Part shown: in pieces, positions 1-7,403 of the stretch | How positions within the stretch are numbered: position 1 is the first letter of the stretch | How the letters are laid out: each line of letters starts with the position of its first letter | From: Candidatus Poribacteria bacterium | GTDB lineage: Bacteria; Poribacteria; WGA-4E; WGA-3G | Assembly: GCA_012271015.1 (NCBI GenBank) | Contig: JAAXHD010000068.1 | Coordinates: 1-32,092, forward strand | Length of the DNA: 32,092 nt | Direction of reading: 5' to 3' | The notes under the pieces: generated by a model | Seen by the model: the letters and a program-made list of their open reading frames with translations, nothing else | Told to the model about the DNA's origin: nothing | Database searches by the model: none | Position numbers and translations under genes: made by a program

Positions 1-108
1 AAACTCAATCTTGATACACTACTAGAGGTAAAAGCGTATGAGCCTGTCCGAGTAATTTTCAGCCAAGATTGGAGCCATATCTATCCGTGGGCACAATTGA
101 CTTCATGA
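1..108 (+). CDS. 3' end of an unknown gene (partial)
   Basis: Frame 1 is open from the first base of the window to a TGA at 106-108, giving 35 C-terminal residues ending IYPWAQLTS. The composition (aromatic and hydrophobic residues with acidic spacing) is like real protein, but there is too little to assign a family. It would converge on the minus-strand metallo-hydrolase that ends at 116, leaving only 7 bp between the two stop codons, a common arrangement for convergent genes. The alternative is chance openness over 105 bases, which is quite possible. Confidence 0.45.
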   Translation, partial: KLNLDTLLEVKAYEPVRVIFSQDWSHIYPWAQLTS

Positions 109-115
109 TTGAGAA

Positions 116-826
116 TTAAGTTAAAGTTTCCCCAACTGCTAACGAAATAATTTCTACATCGTGAGATGCCGTCAACTTACGGAGTTCCTCGGGTGTTCCT
201 GTCAGTAGAGGGAAGGTGCCATAATGGATGGGCAGAATCGCTCGGATATTGAGTAATTGTGCGGCATAGGCGGCTTCACGCGGTCCCATCGTGAAATGAT
301 CGCCGATGGGAAGCAATGCGAGGTCGGGTTGGTAAATCTCACCGATAATTCGCATGTCCCCGAACACGTTTGTATCCCCGGCGTGGTAGATTTTGTAGCC
401 GTTCCCAAATTCAATCACATAGCCTGCTGGTTCACCGAGATAAACTGTCGTGCCGTTTTCCTCTGTGAAACTGCTACTATGGTTTGCTGAAACCATCGTT
501 GCTTTCATGTCGCCGACAGTGACAGTCCCCCCCTTATTCATACCAATCGTATTCTCGATGCCTTGTTTGCCAAGCCATCCGGCGATTTCAACGATAGACA
601 CAACCGTCGGTGTATGTTTCTTCGCCAGTGGCACCGCGTCACTAATGTGATCCGCGTGCCCGTGCGTTATAAGGATAACATCGAGACTGTCGAAGGTCTT
701 GAGTGCCTCAGGACACATTGGGTTGTTGGTTACCCATGGGTCGATGAGGAGCGTTTGTCCATCTGATTCTATTTTAAAGGTGGAGTGTCCGAGCCATGTC
801 AGGCGAATACCGTTATTAAGTTCCAT
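116..826 (-). CDS. UPF0173-type metallo-beta-lactamase-fold hydrolase
   Basis: Predicted cytoplasmic metal-dependent hydrolase of the metallo-beta-lactamase superfamily, 236 aa, the usual size for UPF0173 proteins. The HxHxDH motif (HGHADH) covers H55, H57, D59 and H60. Further likely metal ligands are H116 (SANHSS), D151 (HAGDTN) and H201 (PIHYGTFP), so the di-metal site looks complete. The N-terminal WLGHSTF strand motif is typical of the family. The substrate is unknown. The ATG at 826 is preceded by AAGGA, 11 nt upstream, supplied by the intergenic repeat at 827-960. It lies 145 bp downstream of the SelA-like gene on the same strand. Family assignment is secure, physiological role is not. 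Confidence 0.9.
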   Translation of the reverse strand: MELNNGIRLTWLGHSTFKIESDGQTLLIDPWVTNNPMCPEALKTFDSLDVILITHGHADHISDAVPLAKKHTPTVVSIVEIAGWLGKQGIENTIGMNKGGTVTVGDMKATMVSANHSSSFTEENGTTVYLGEPAGYVIEFGNGYKIYHAGDTNVFGDMRIIGEIYQPDLALLPIGDHFTMGPREAAYAAQLLNIRAILPIHYGTFPLLTGTPEELRKLTASHDVEIISLAVGETLT

Positions 827-960
827 TATTTTAATTATCCTTGCGGTTCGGTCAGTAGGGTTAGATATTTAACGCGCCTCTTCGTAGAACTGAAGAAACA
901 CCCAAGCAAAAACCTCTCCACTTCGTTGGGGTACAAGATAAATGCCCATAATTAGAAAAG
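827..960 (-). repeat. 5' leader repeat element, copy 1
   Basis: Copy of the element whose end provides the ribosome-binding site of the downstream minus-strand gene. The gene-proximal end (827-846) reads, in gene sense, CCGCAAGGATAATTAAAATA, directly before the ATG. Inside are a weak hairpin around CTCCACTTCGTTGGGG and the phrase CTGAAGAAACACCC, also found near 32040. The far end (CCCATAATTAGAAAAG, 945-960) resembles an inverted, decayed copy of the gene-proximal end. Confidence 0.65.
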
Positions 961-971
961 AAAACTGTTCT

Positions 972-2099
972 TTAAAGCTTGCGCCGGTTTAAAACGATTT
1001 CTTTTAATCTTTGGGCGATGATTTCTACCTCTCCCGGCATTAGCGTTTGTCCATTGATGATGACACCGTTTTCCCCTGATCCTGGGATGTCAATGGAGGG
1101 TTCACCTTCTGTGAGTTGCTGAAGGATTTCGTTCCGTGTGATGCCGAGTTGTTCCGCATCAAATCGGATTTCGGTGCGAGGCATGGGTTGTCCCGCTTCG
1201 GAGGGAAAAATACGATGGACGGTAACGCCTTGGATACCTGCGAACACTTCGTCGTAGTAGGTAACCTGATCTTCGTAAGATTGCTGTAATTGGTCGTGGT
1301 CCTGATCCAAGTACCATTCAACAGCAGCGAGTAGACCTACCAGCTCCTCTTTTCCCACCTTCATTCCCCTACCGATAAAAGGGTGCGGTGGTCCGTTGAA
1401 GGCAATAGATTCAATCAACAGTTTTTTCCCGACGATTAACCCACTACTCTGGGGTCCGCACAAGCCTTTTCCGCCGCTAAAGAGTGCCAAATCAGCACCC
1501 ATCTGTGTGAAACGCCAAAGGTTTTTTGGTGGTGGTAACTGTGCCGCGGCATCAACGATGAGCGGAACGTTGTGCCTTTTCGCAATAGCGATGGCTTCCT
1601 CGTAAGGTACCCAGAGGTGTTCCCTACTGGGGTTTGCGAAGTAGAAGATTGCGGCAGTCTTCTCCGTAATGGCGTTTTCTAATTCGTCAGGAGTCGTCCC
1701 ATTTTCGTCCCCTATCTCTACAAATGTGACACCGACCTGCCGAACAGCGAAATCGTATCCGACACGACCGTGCCGGTGCACAATGACTTCGCTTTTCATT
1801 GATGCATCGAGATGAGGCAATTTTTCACGTTTGTCAGGGTCAAGCCCCGTGATACACGCCGCAGTACTGAGCGTCAAAGCGGCGGCAGCACCACAGGAAA
1901 CATACGCCGCTTCGTTGTGGGTGAGTTTCGCAATCTCTTCCCCGACCCGCTTTTGGAGTTCAATGATGTCTACAAAGTGCTTGACAGCGTCTGCCATCGC
2001 CGCGACAACCTCAGGTGGCATGATCGAACCACCGAGTCGTGTGAGCGTTGCGTTGCCGTTGATGACTGTGCGGATTCCTAAGCGTTTGTAAATGCTCAT
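972..2099 (-). CDS. SelA-like PLP-dependent enzyme (fold type I)
   Basis: A 375-aa pyridoxal-phosphate enzyme of the aspartate-aminotransferase fold, closest in style to the SelA-like/D-glucosaminate-6-phosphate ammonia-lyase (DgaE) group. The likely Schiff-base lysine is K211 in SGGKGL and the PLP-nitrogen aspartate is D183 in VDAAAQLPP. The N-terminal INGNATLTRLGGS and the glycine/alanine-rich SCGAAAAL segment (about 68-75) are characteristic. It is shorter than true selenocysteine synthase, and no selB, selC or selD is visible, so a lyase or aldolase-like activity on a sugar-derived amino compound is more likely than Sec synthesis. ATG at 2099; no clear Shine-Dalgarno sequence. Co-directional with the hydrolase downstream. 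Confidence 0.8.
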   Translation of the reverse strand: MSIYKRLGIRTVINGNATLTRLGGSIMPPEVVAAMADAVKHFVDIIELQKRVGEEIAKLTHNEAAYVSCGAAAALTLSTAACITGLDPDKREKLPHLDASMKSEVIVHRHGRVGYDFAVRQVGVTFVEIGDENGTTPDELENAITEKTAAIFYFANPSREHLWVPYEEAIAIAKRHNVPLIVDAAAQLPPPKNLWRFTQMGADLALFSGGKGLCGPQSSGLIVGKKLLIESIAFNGPPHPFIGRGMKVGKEELVGLLAAVEWYLDQDHDQLQQSYEDQVTYYDEVFAGIQGVTVHRIFPSEAGQPMPRTEIRFDAEQLGITRNEILQQLTEGEPSIDIPGSGENGVIINGQTLMPGEVEIIAQRLKEIVLNRRKL

Positions 2100-2103
2100 T
2101 TTT

Positions 2104-2215
2104 GGTAGTTATCAGTTAAGACGTGTGGCGGTTGCGTTTTGCGTGATCCCACCAGAATCTCTTTAGCTGAAAACTGAAGACTGAAAGCCTGCGCAGCAGG
2201 CGTACTGAAAACTAT
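2104..2215 (-). repeat. TGAAAACTGA-type repeat with hairpin after the ABC ATPase gene
   Basis: The gap between the ATPase stop (2216) and the next gene holds AGTTATCAGTT, a run of CTGAAAACTGAAGACTGAAAG and a hairpin GCCTGC-GCA-GCAGGC (2187-2201). On the minus strand the hairpin is followed by the interrupted T-rich TTTCAGTCTTCAGTTTTC, so it could act as a weak terminator. The motif TAGTTTTCAG next to the stop recurs at 7082-7091, after another stop codon. Confidence 0.5.
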
Positions 2216-3028
2216 TTACCCGACTTCTTCACCATCTAATTTACCGACGTGGAGATCGATTTCATCACGCGACTCAATCTTGTCTACCTTACCGTCTGCC
2301 ATGTGGAAAATACGGTCAGAGACATCTAACATCTTGTGATCGTGCGTTGCGGTGATGATGGTTACACCGTTTTCAGCGTTGAGTCGGCGGAGTAGAGCGA
2401 TAATTTCGAGGCCGGTTTTGGTGTCCAAGTTTCCTGTCGGTTCATCGGCGAGAACAATTGCGGGGTCGTTTGCAAGCGAACGTGCAATTGCAACGCGCTG
2501 TTGTTGTCCACCGGAGAGTTCTAACGGTTTGTGTTGCACGCGGTCACCCAGTCCGACGAGAGTAAGGAGGTCAACGCCTTTTTCTCTGCTTTCATCCGCA
2601 CTCATACCGGCGAAAATCATCGGGAGTGAGACGTTTTCGAGTGCTGTCATAACAGGGATGAGATTGAACGATTGGAAGATATAGCCGATCTTTCGACAGC
2701 GGAGCCATGCGAGTTCATACGCGTCAAGTTGTGCGATGTCCACCTCATCAATGTAGACTCTACCCTCGGTCGGTTTGTCTAAGCCACCAATCATGTTGAA
2801 AAGTGTTGACTTCCCTGAACCGGAGGGACCCATAATGGAGATGTACTCACCGCGCTGGATTTGGAAATTGACACCGCGGAGGGCATCTACGGTCTGTGTT
2901 CCCATTTCGTATCGCTTGATGAGGTTCCGGACGCGAACTGTATTTTCCTTGGGGAGGATGCGTTGGAACTTTTCTGGGGTTTCGGAGAGAATGGCGTTAA
3001 CATCGCCGATTTCTGTTGGTATATTCAT
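2216..3028 (-). CDS. ABC transporter ATP-binding protein, LolD/MacB class
   Basis: Cytoplasmic nucleotide-binding subunit, 270 aa, of the MacB/LolD/FtsE type that pairs with FtsX-like permeases. Visible motifs: Walker A GPSGSGKST (67-75), Q-loop Q119 (IFQSFN), signature LSGGQ (171-175), Walker B and catalytic Glu in IVLADEPTGNLD (191-202), and H-loop H229 (ATHDH). About 30 residues precede the usual N-terminal strand. The YIFQSFNLIPVMTALENV segment is typical of lipoprotein or macrolide-type exporters. There is no separate permease beside it; the nearest FtsX-type permease is the C-terminal part of the giant protein encoded at 7404-14735 in the same co-directional set, its likely partner. The ATG at 3028 has AAGGA from the leader repeat. 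Confidence 0.95.
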   Translation of the reverse strand: MNIPTEIGDVNAILSETPEKFQRILPKENTVRVRNLIKRYEMGTQTVDALRGVNFQIQRGEYISIMGPSGSGKSTLFNMIGGLDKPTEGRVYIDEVDIAQLDAYELAWLRCRKIGYIFQSFNLIPVMTALENVSLPMIFAGMSADESREKGVDLLTLVGLGDRVQHKPLELSGGQQQRVAIARSLANDPAIVLADEPTGNLDTKTGLEIIALLRRLNAENGVTIITATHDHKMLDVSDRIFHMADGKVDKIESRDEIDLHVGKLDGEEVG

Positions 3029-3180
3029 TTTTTAATTATTCCTTGCGGTTCGGTGAGGTGGGTCGAATGACCAACGCTCCTCTCCGTATATCCGCCTGCG
3101 CCGTTGTTGCAGGCTACAATTTCATTAAAACTGCACAATATGGAATGGAGTGCAGTATAGGTGACCATAAATTAAAAAAA
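3029..3180 (-). repeat. 5' leader repeat element, copy 2
   Basis: Fills the gap between the PqqD-like gene and the ATPase gene. The gene-proximal end (3029-3048) gives CCGCAAGGAATAATTAAAAA in gene sense. A hairpin GCCTGC-GCCGTTGTT-GCAGGC lies at about 3093-3113, and a conserved-loop hairpin at 3130-3156. The far end, ACCATAAATTAAAAAAA (3164-3180), resembles a decayed inverted copy of the near end. Confidence 0.65.
3130..3156 (+). repeat. Conserved-loop hairpin A
   Basis: A 7-bp perfect stem, ACTGCAC with GTGCAGT, closes a 13-nt loop AATATGGAATGGA. The loop matches those at 4858-4870, 4993-5005 and 30626-30638, while the stem sequence is different in each. It lies inside the leader repeat upstream of the ABC ATPase. 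Confidence 0.6.
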
Positions 3181-3184
3181 CAAC

Positions 3185-3676
3185 TTAGCGTCTCTGCAGG
3201 AACCCAAAGAATCCCGATTTTTCAGGTTCAGGTTCGGGCATTGCCGGAGCGTTCTGTTGCGGGTTCGGAATGGCGAACCCTATGAAATTCCGTTTGCCGA
3301 GCTGCTGCATGAACGTAAAGAGCGACGTCTCTGCTTCTTTCCGCGTCAGTTGATACTGGTTTTGGACCCCTTTTATAATCTGCGAAATGGTATGCTTACC
3401 GTCACACATCTGCCACACATAAGTTCCGATGGAATCTAATACAATAACCCTTTTATTTGGGAGCATAAAAAGCTTACTGGCGAGTCGGATCCAGAGTTTA
3501 TCTGTCTGTGGAACAACAAGTGAGGCTTCGCCTTTGTCGTCTATTTCCCAAGTTATCAACTGGTTCCGAACGGGGAACGACTTCATCACCCGAGTCCGAT
3601 CCATATCGGGACGTTTCTTAAGTTTGAGAGCGTATAGAATTCTATTTAGCATAAGGATTTTCGGTTCGCCCCGCAC
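3185..3676 (-). CDS. PqqD-like small protein
   Basis: A 163-aa protein with a PqqD-type winged-helix (RiPP-recognition-like) fold: the core from about 80 to 135 has GTYVWQMCDGKHTISQII followed by an amphipathic helix ending in LGKRNFIGFA, matching the family pattern of a dG-t-eI-----y segment and a final L--rg-i. The C-terminus is Pro/Glu-rich, then hydrophobic and basic (GFFGFLQRR). PqqD-family proteins usually bring a peptide substrate to a radical-SAM maturase; none is present here. It starts 9 bp after the upstream gene's stop, so the two are co-transcribed. The first possible start is GTG at 3676; ATG at 3652 (155 aa) is equally likely, since neither has a strong ribosome-binding site. 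The family call is good, the role unknown. Confidence 0.7.
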   Translation of the reverse strand: MRGEPKILMLNRILYALKLKKRPDMDRTRVMKSFPVRNQLITWEIDDKGEASLVVPQTDKLWIRLASKLFMLPNKRVIVLDSIGTYVWQMCDGKHTISQIIKGVQNQYQLTRKEAETSLFTFMQQLGKRNFIGFAIPNPQQNAPAMPEPEPEKSGFFGFLQRR

Positions 3677-3685
3677 TGATAACTA

Positions 3686-4720
3686 TTAGTGGCATTCAAT
3701 ACTTTCAGTAACCTTTTGGACAGTCGAATGCCCATCAGTGCTGCCGATGGACTGAATGACATAGATACGGTTGGATTGATTGCATCGCCATAGATGGAAC
3801 ACGAGCGTTGTCCGTTTAGAAAGCTTATCGAGCATCAATACGGGTGTAAGCGGCACACCATCATAGAGCCGCGTCTGTTGTCCAATGAGGGTCAGGCGTT
3901 CATCTTCTGAGTCTATATTGGAGGTTACTTCAAATCCGTAACCACGGATCGCTTTTGCGTATTTGGCGCGGAACCATGCCTCTAATGGGTTCGGAGCGTC
4001 TTTATAGTCACTCAGCATCACCTCTGCTGGTCCGTATCGTTCCACGCTAAGCCGTCCTATATCGGGTGAAGAAGTATCTAAGTCCTCTACAGAGCCATTA
4101 TTCCGTAAACGGTTGGTTGCCATTTTCGCAAGTCGGACTGTGTTCTGAAAGCGGACAGGCTTTGCAACGAAGGTAAACAACAGGTAGCCACTGAGCAATT
4201 TCTGACGTTCCAACTTGTATTCTGTTGGAACACCTAACTTAAGTCCATAAGCACTCCACAGCGTCAATGGGGTGTCGCCACGATCTGTAATTGATTCAAA
4301 AACCCGAAGTACTGTGGGTCTCCAATTCTCCTTGAGCCGTCCCATCACCTGCACGATCGTAATCCGTTTCCCGGTGTGGAAAATCAGTCCATTCGCACGG
4401 ATACTCCCCTTCCAACTAAAACCGAGAACAGTGCGTCCCTTAAAGAATTCCTCTTCTTTGATGAGATTAACGTTCCGACGGAAGGAGAGTTCTGTACCTT
4501 TCTTATAAGTCTTGCGAATCAACTTGAAGTATTCATCGAGTGTCGCATGAAGGTCTGGCTTTTTGCGTCGGGTATGCGCCCATTTGAGTTCAAGGCGAGG
4601 CATCTCTGGATCGTCAAGTCGGAGATATCCTGTTTTTTGATCTCCGCTGAGTCCGCTGAGTTCCCATGTCGTGGGGATTTCCAGTTCTATGCCTGCCCAG
4701 CCAAAAACAGTCCATTCCAT
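3686..4720 (-). CDS. Unknown protein with an internal tandem duplication
   Basis: 344 aa, no recognised family. Two similar halves can be seen: residues about 1-160 begin EWTVFGWAGIELEIPTTWEL and residues about 165-344 begin LTLWSAYGLKLGVPTEYKLE. Both then have a GYL strand and a stretch rich in basic residues and beta-strand patterns, suggesting a duplicated PsbP- or lipocalin-like beta domain. There is no signal peptide or membrane segment, so it is probably cytoplasmic. The frame stays open for 68 codons upstream (to 4924), but that part is translation through the repeat at 4721-4939. The ATG at 4720 follows AAGGA from the repeat and is the supported start. It is tightly linked to the PqqD-like gene and probably belongs to the same pathway as the ABC export genes. 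Confidence 0.75.
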   Translation of the reverse strand: MEWTVFGWAGIELEIPTTWELSGLSGDQKTGYLRLDDPEMPRLELKWAHTRRKKPDLHATLDEYFKLIRKTYKKGTELSFRRNVNLIKEEEFFKGRTVLGFSWKGSIRANGLIFHTGKRITIVQVMGRLKENWRPTVLRVFESITDRGDTPLTLWSAYGLKLGVPTEYKLERQKLLSGYLLFTFVAKPVRFQNTVRLAKMATNRLRNNGSVEDLDTSSPDIGRLSVERYGPAEVMLSDYKDAPNPLEAWFRAKYAKAIRGYGFEVTSNIDSEDERLTLIGQQTRLYDGVPLTPVLMLDKLSKRTTLVFHLWRCNQSNRIYVIQSIGSTDGHSTVQKVTESIECH

Positions 4721-4939
4721 ATTTTTAATTTTCCTTGCGGTTCGGTGAGGTGGGTTTGATACATAAAGTGTCTTTCCGTATATCTGGGGGAAACACCCAA
4801 TCAAAAACCCTGCGCCGTTGTTGCAGGCTACGAGTTCCTTTAAAGAGCGCATAGCCCGTAATGTAATGGAGGGCGGATTTGAGAAACGCCCATCAAAGTC
4901 CAAACGCCCGTCGTTACTCCGCAAGGTATAATTAAAAAT
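4721..4939. mobile_element. MITE-like element with inverted ends; leader repeat copy 3
   Basis: The left end ATTTTTAATTTTCCTTGCGG (4721-4740) is an inverted match, with one indel and one mismatch, of the right end CCGCAAGG-TATAATTAAAAAT (4919-4939). The 219-bp element has no coding capacity. It contains CCTGC-GCCGTTGTT-GCAGG (about 4809-4827) and a conserved-loop hairpin (4854-4874). Its left end abuts the ATG at 4720 and supplies that gene's AAGGA ribosome-binding site. The right end is not next to a gene start. It occupies most of the 306-bp gap between the OPT-like gene and the duplicated-domain gene. Confidence 0.65.
4854..4874 (+). repeat. Conserved-loop hairpin B
   Basis: Stem GCCC/GGGC (4 bp) around the 13-nt loop GTAATGTAATGGA at 4858-4870. 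It lies inside the MITE-like element. The stem is the shortest of the four copies, but the loop is nearly identical to the others. Confidence 0.5.
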
Positions 4940-4986
4940 CTAAATCCCTTTCAAACCTAAAATAGGTTTTTGACTTTACCGGAAAT

Positions 4987-5011
4987 CGTTGCGAAATGTA
5001 ATGGAGCAACG
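4987..5011 (+). repeat. Conserved-loop hairpin C
   Basis: Stem CGTTGC/GCAACG (6 bp) around the 13-nt loop GAAATGTAATGGA (4993-5005), just past the stop of the OPT-like gene. Upstream, at 4953-4969, is an AT-rich hairpin AAACCTA-AAA-TAGGTTT. The sequence after the stem (CCCAG) matches hairpin D at 30620. Confidence 0.6.
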
Positions 5012-5026
5012 CCCAGATTTAATAGC

Positions 5027-7015
5027 TTAAAATGGTTTGACGATTACGGCTTTAGAGACAAGGGCAATTGCCACGGTTCCCATGCCGATCAGACCGACGC
5101 CGCAGGCAAATCCTGCCGCAAGTACTGGATTGAACATATACCAGCGCCGCATTCCAAATCGCTTAATCATGTAGAACCGTCCAATAATCGCACCGAGTAG
5201 CCGGGCAACCATGCCCCCCGGATCCGCGCCGATACCCCCAATAATTCCGTAGAACCACATGGAGGGTAGTTTAAACACCCACAACATCCCGTAGATTGCG
5301 AGGCTTGAGGTGAGCCCAGCGGAGACATAGTCCCCGCGAATTGCTTGAAGCATCTGGCTGTTTCCATCTCGCAGCGACGTTTTCCAGAGACATTCATTTG
5401 TGGCGTTAATCGGCCACATCATCTGGGCAAACGGATACTGTGCACTGGGGATAGGTGCAATCTTCCAGATGAAGTGAAGCACCACAATTCCACTGACAAG
5501 CAGAATCGGCATAATCAGCAGTGTGCCAGCGAGATTTGAAGTGAAGGTCGTCCCTGTCAGTTCAAGCACTCGCCAACTCTGGGTACCGCGTCCATAATCT
5601 TCGTCTGGGAGTGGCGCAAACCAGATATCTATCTCTTCATAGCGACTTAAAATAAAGGTAATTTCGTGTAGATACGGTATTTCAAAGAGGTCACGTCCCA
5701 AGACACCGAAGGTCCGTGCGGTAACATATGAATTAATCGGTGTGTATAGGAATGCATAACCAAGCAAGAAACTCAGCGGAAAATTTGGGACCATCCAGTG
5801 GATGAGCCAGATAAATCCACCCATACCGACTAGCCACATTAATCCCATCAACCATATCGGGAAATCGCCACGGTTCGGAGGTGTCGCGAAGGATCCCCGT
5901 TCGCCAGCGGCTTTTTGGGTCTTCCGTAGTTTGATGACCATCGGAATTGAAGCTGCCATTCCAACGATAGCAAGACTAAAATTCTTACCCATACCGTAAC
6001 TAATCCAGAAATCCAGACCGTTGAACAAACCAACACCGCGGACATCCAAACCTGGAGTCCACTGGTGGAGAATCTCATACCGGTACAGAATTTGTGGGTT
6101 CAAGATAAATTGCGTCGCCATTGCAGTGATAAACTCTGTCATGACAACCGGGAACGGCAGTACGAACCCAAAGAGCATCTGTCCGAAGTCGGTTCGGAAA
6201 GCAAAAACGCCTGTTGGTGCGAAGCCTTCAATGCTCTGCGTGAAATCTATCCACGGGATCTTCAGAATCTGAATCGGCTGACTCATCATAACACCGGTGA
6301 GCGAAGGCACACCGATATAGAGGAAGCCCCAGATTAACCCAGCCATAGAACCGATAGAGAAGACGCGCCATCGCCATGTTTCTTCTTTGCCTGTTGTTTC
6401 TGCGAGCGCGGTTGCCCCCTGAGCACTAATCGGTGCCATCGGGTATGGGAGTCGTTCAAGATCCGCCGTGAGCCGGAACAAGATATACTGTCCACTAACA
6501 AAACGCAACGTGCCGAGCAATTTCCCGATGAGGTAGATCCCGATAGGCAGGAACCAGTCTGGGTGGATCAGAGTTCGCGTAAGCACGCCGACGGAATCGC
6601 CTGCCGGTACAATCCAGTCTGGAATTTTGTCTGCGATTTCGTAGGAGGCGGCTTGTGGAGTGTTGACAAAGTAAGCGTACCAGATGAAGTTCCGGTACTG
6701 AAGCCCACTTCCGACAGCTGCACCTGTTAACCCGAGGAGCATATAAAGCTCCTGCCGTCGGGCAGTTGTAAAGGAACGCCTCGCGAGTTCAGTAAATAGA
6801 ATAACAGCAACCCAAGGTGCTGCGCCAGCACCGGATTCACCGGATACATAACTGAGATAAATGGAACCCGGCATCATTAGCAAACCAACGAAAAGTGCTC
6901 CAACGAACACCTTAACTGTTAGCCCTGACTCGAAGGTACGAATACCACCTTCAATGTCGTATCGCTGTGCCCAAGCTTGCCATTCATCTGCTTGTGATAC
7001 TCTTTCTCTCGCCAA
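5027..7015 (-). CDS. Polytopic membrane protein, OPT-like (DUF6785-type)
   Basis: A 662-aa inner-membrane protein with roughly 12 or more hydrophobic segments spread over its whole length. The first is about residues 30-58 (LTVKVFVGALFVGLLMMPGS region) and the last is close to the C-terminus. The hydrophilic motif LERLPYPMAPISAQGATALA (about 187-206) and general layout resemble oligopeptide-transporter-superfamily proteins annotated as peptide transporter or DUF6784/DUF6785; I recognise this by pattern only. The substrate is unknown. The start is TTG at 7015, supported by AGGAG 9 nt upstream and by no better in-frame ATG nearby. It lies 75 bp after the small membrane protein and upstream of the ABC-associated genes, so it is probably part of the same operon. 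Confidence 0.7.
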   Translation of the reverse strand: MARERVSQADEWQAWAQRYDIEGGIRTFESGLTVKVFVGALFVGLLMMPGSIYLSYVSGESGAGAAPWVAVILFTELARRSFTTARRQELYMLLGLTGAAVGSGLQYRNFIWYAYFVNTPQAASYEIADKIPDWIVPAGDSVGVLTRTLIHPDWFLPIGIYLIGKLLGTLRFVSGQYILFRLTADLERLPYPMAPISAQGATALAETTGKEETWRWRVFSIGSMAGLIWGFLYIGVPSLTGVMMSQPIQILKIPWIDFTQSIEGFAPTGVFAFRTDFGQMLFGFVLPFPVVMTEFITAMATQFILNPQILYRYEILHQWTPGLDVRGVGLFNGLDFWISYGMGKNFSLAIVGMAASIPMVIKLRKTQKAAGERGSFATPPNRGDFPIWLMGLMWLVGMGGFIWLIHWMVPNFPLSFLLGYAFLYTPINSYVTARTFGVLGRDLFEIPYLHEITFILSRYEEIDIWFAPLPDEDYGRGTQSWRVLELTGTTFTSNLAGTLLIMPILLVSGIVVLHFIWKIAPIPSAQYPFAQMMWPINATNECLWKTSLRDGNSQMLQAIRGDYVSAGLTSSLAIYGMLWVFKLPSMWFYGIIGGIGADPGGMVARLLGAIIGRFYMIKRFGMRRWYMFNPVLAAGFACGVGLIGMGTVAIALVSKAVIVKPF

Positions 7016-7052
7016 ATTGAATGTTCTCCTTTCTTGGCTGTCGGCTTTAGTC

Positions 7053-7091
7053 GTTTTCAGTAAGTGGAACGTAACGGAACGTTCTGAAAAC
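7053..7091 (-). repeat. Inverted repeat between two operon genes
   Basis: GTTTTCAG (7053-7060) and CTGAAAAC (7084-7091) can pair around a 23-nt loop, starting at the stop codon of the 62-residue protein. The same TAGTTTTCAG phrase follows the ABC ATPase stop at 2204-2216. It could attenuate transcription or protect the upstream mRNA end. Confidence 0.4.
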
Positions 7092-7279
7092 TATTCCTCG
7101 CCTGATTCTTCGGTGTCATCAGTGTCTCGTAGTTCTTCCCAGAAATGCGCCCAGAAAATGCCAACTATCAGCACAAGAGCTGAGAACATCTGCCATTGCC
7201 AGCGCCCTTCGAGGGCAAGAACGCTGAACAGCCATAAGAAGGTGCCAAGGATGATGATAAAACTTGCTACTTTTTCCAC
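7091..7279 (-). CDS. Small two-helix membrane protein
   Basis: A 62-aa protein with two hydrophobic segments (about residues 5-23, ASFIIILGTFLWLFSVLALE, and about 31-46, MFSALVLIVGIFWAHFW) and a very acidic tail ending DTDDTEESGEE. The GTG start at 7279 has AGGA 8 nt upstream, a good ribosome-binding site, which argues that this is a real gene. It lies between the giant permease gene and the OPT-like gene on the same strand, so it may be a small accessory subunit of the complex. No family recognised. Confidence 0.65.
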   Translation of the reverse strand: MEKVASFIIILGTFLWLFSVLALEGRWQWQMFSALVLIVGIFWAHFWEELRDTDDTEESGEE

Positions 7280-7296
7280 GTTTTCTGTCCTTTCTA

Positions 7297-7400
7297 ATGG
7301 CTATCAGCCATCGGTTTTCGGTTCTCCGTCAGGCACAAGGAACTTTAGAACTCTCATAGCCTCTTTAACTGACTGCCGATTGCTGATTGCTGACAGCTCC
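7297..7400. repeat. Degenerate heptad repeat tract
   Basis: The 124-bp gap holds short repeated phrases of the TGATTGC/TGATGGC type, for example GCCGATTGCTGATTGCTGAC (about 7375-7394) and GGCTATCAGCC (7299-7309). A similar GACTGCTGATTGCTAATCC occurs at about 31967. No gene seen here. Confidence 0.45.
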
Positions 7401-7403
7401 TCT

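Noticed and set aside
972-2099. True selenocysteine synthase (SelA)
   Set aside because: Shorter than SelA, no other Sec genes seen; the SelA-like lyase group fits better.
4721-4924. 68-residue N-terminal extension of the duplicated-domain protein
   Set aside because: It is translation through the MITE-like repeat, and a good ribosome-binding site lies at the later ATG.
4953-4971. Intrinsic terminator AAACCTA-AAA-TAGGTTTTT
   Set aside because: The T-run follows on the plus strand while all nearby genes are on the minus strand; the stem is AT-rich and short.
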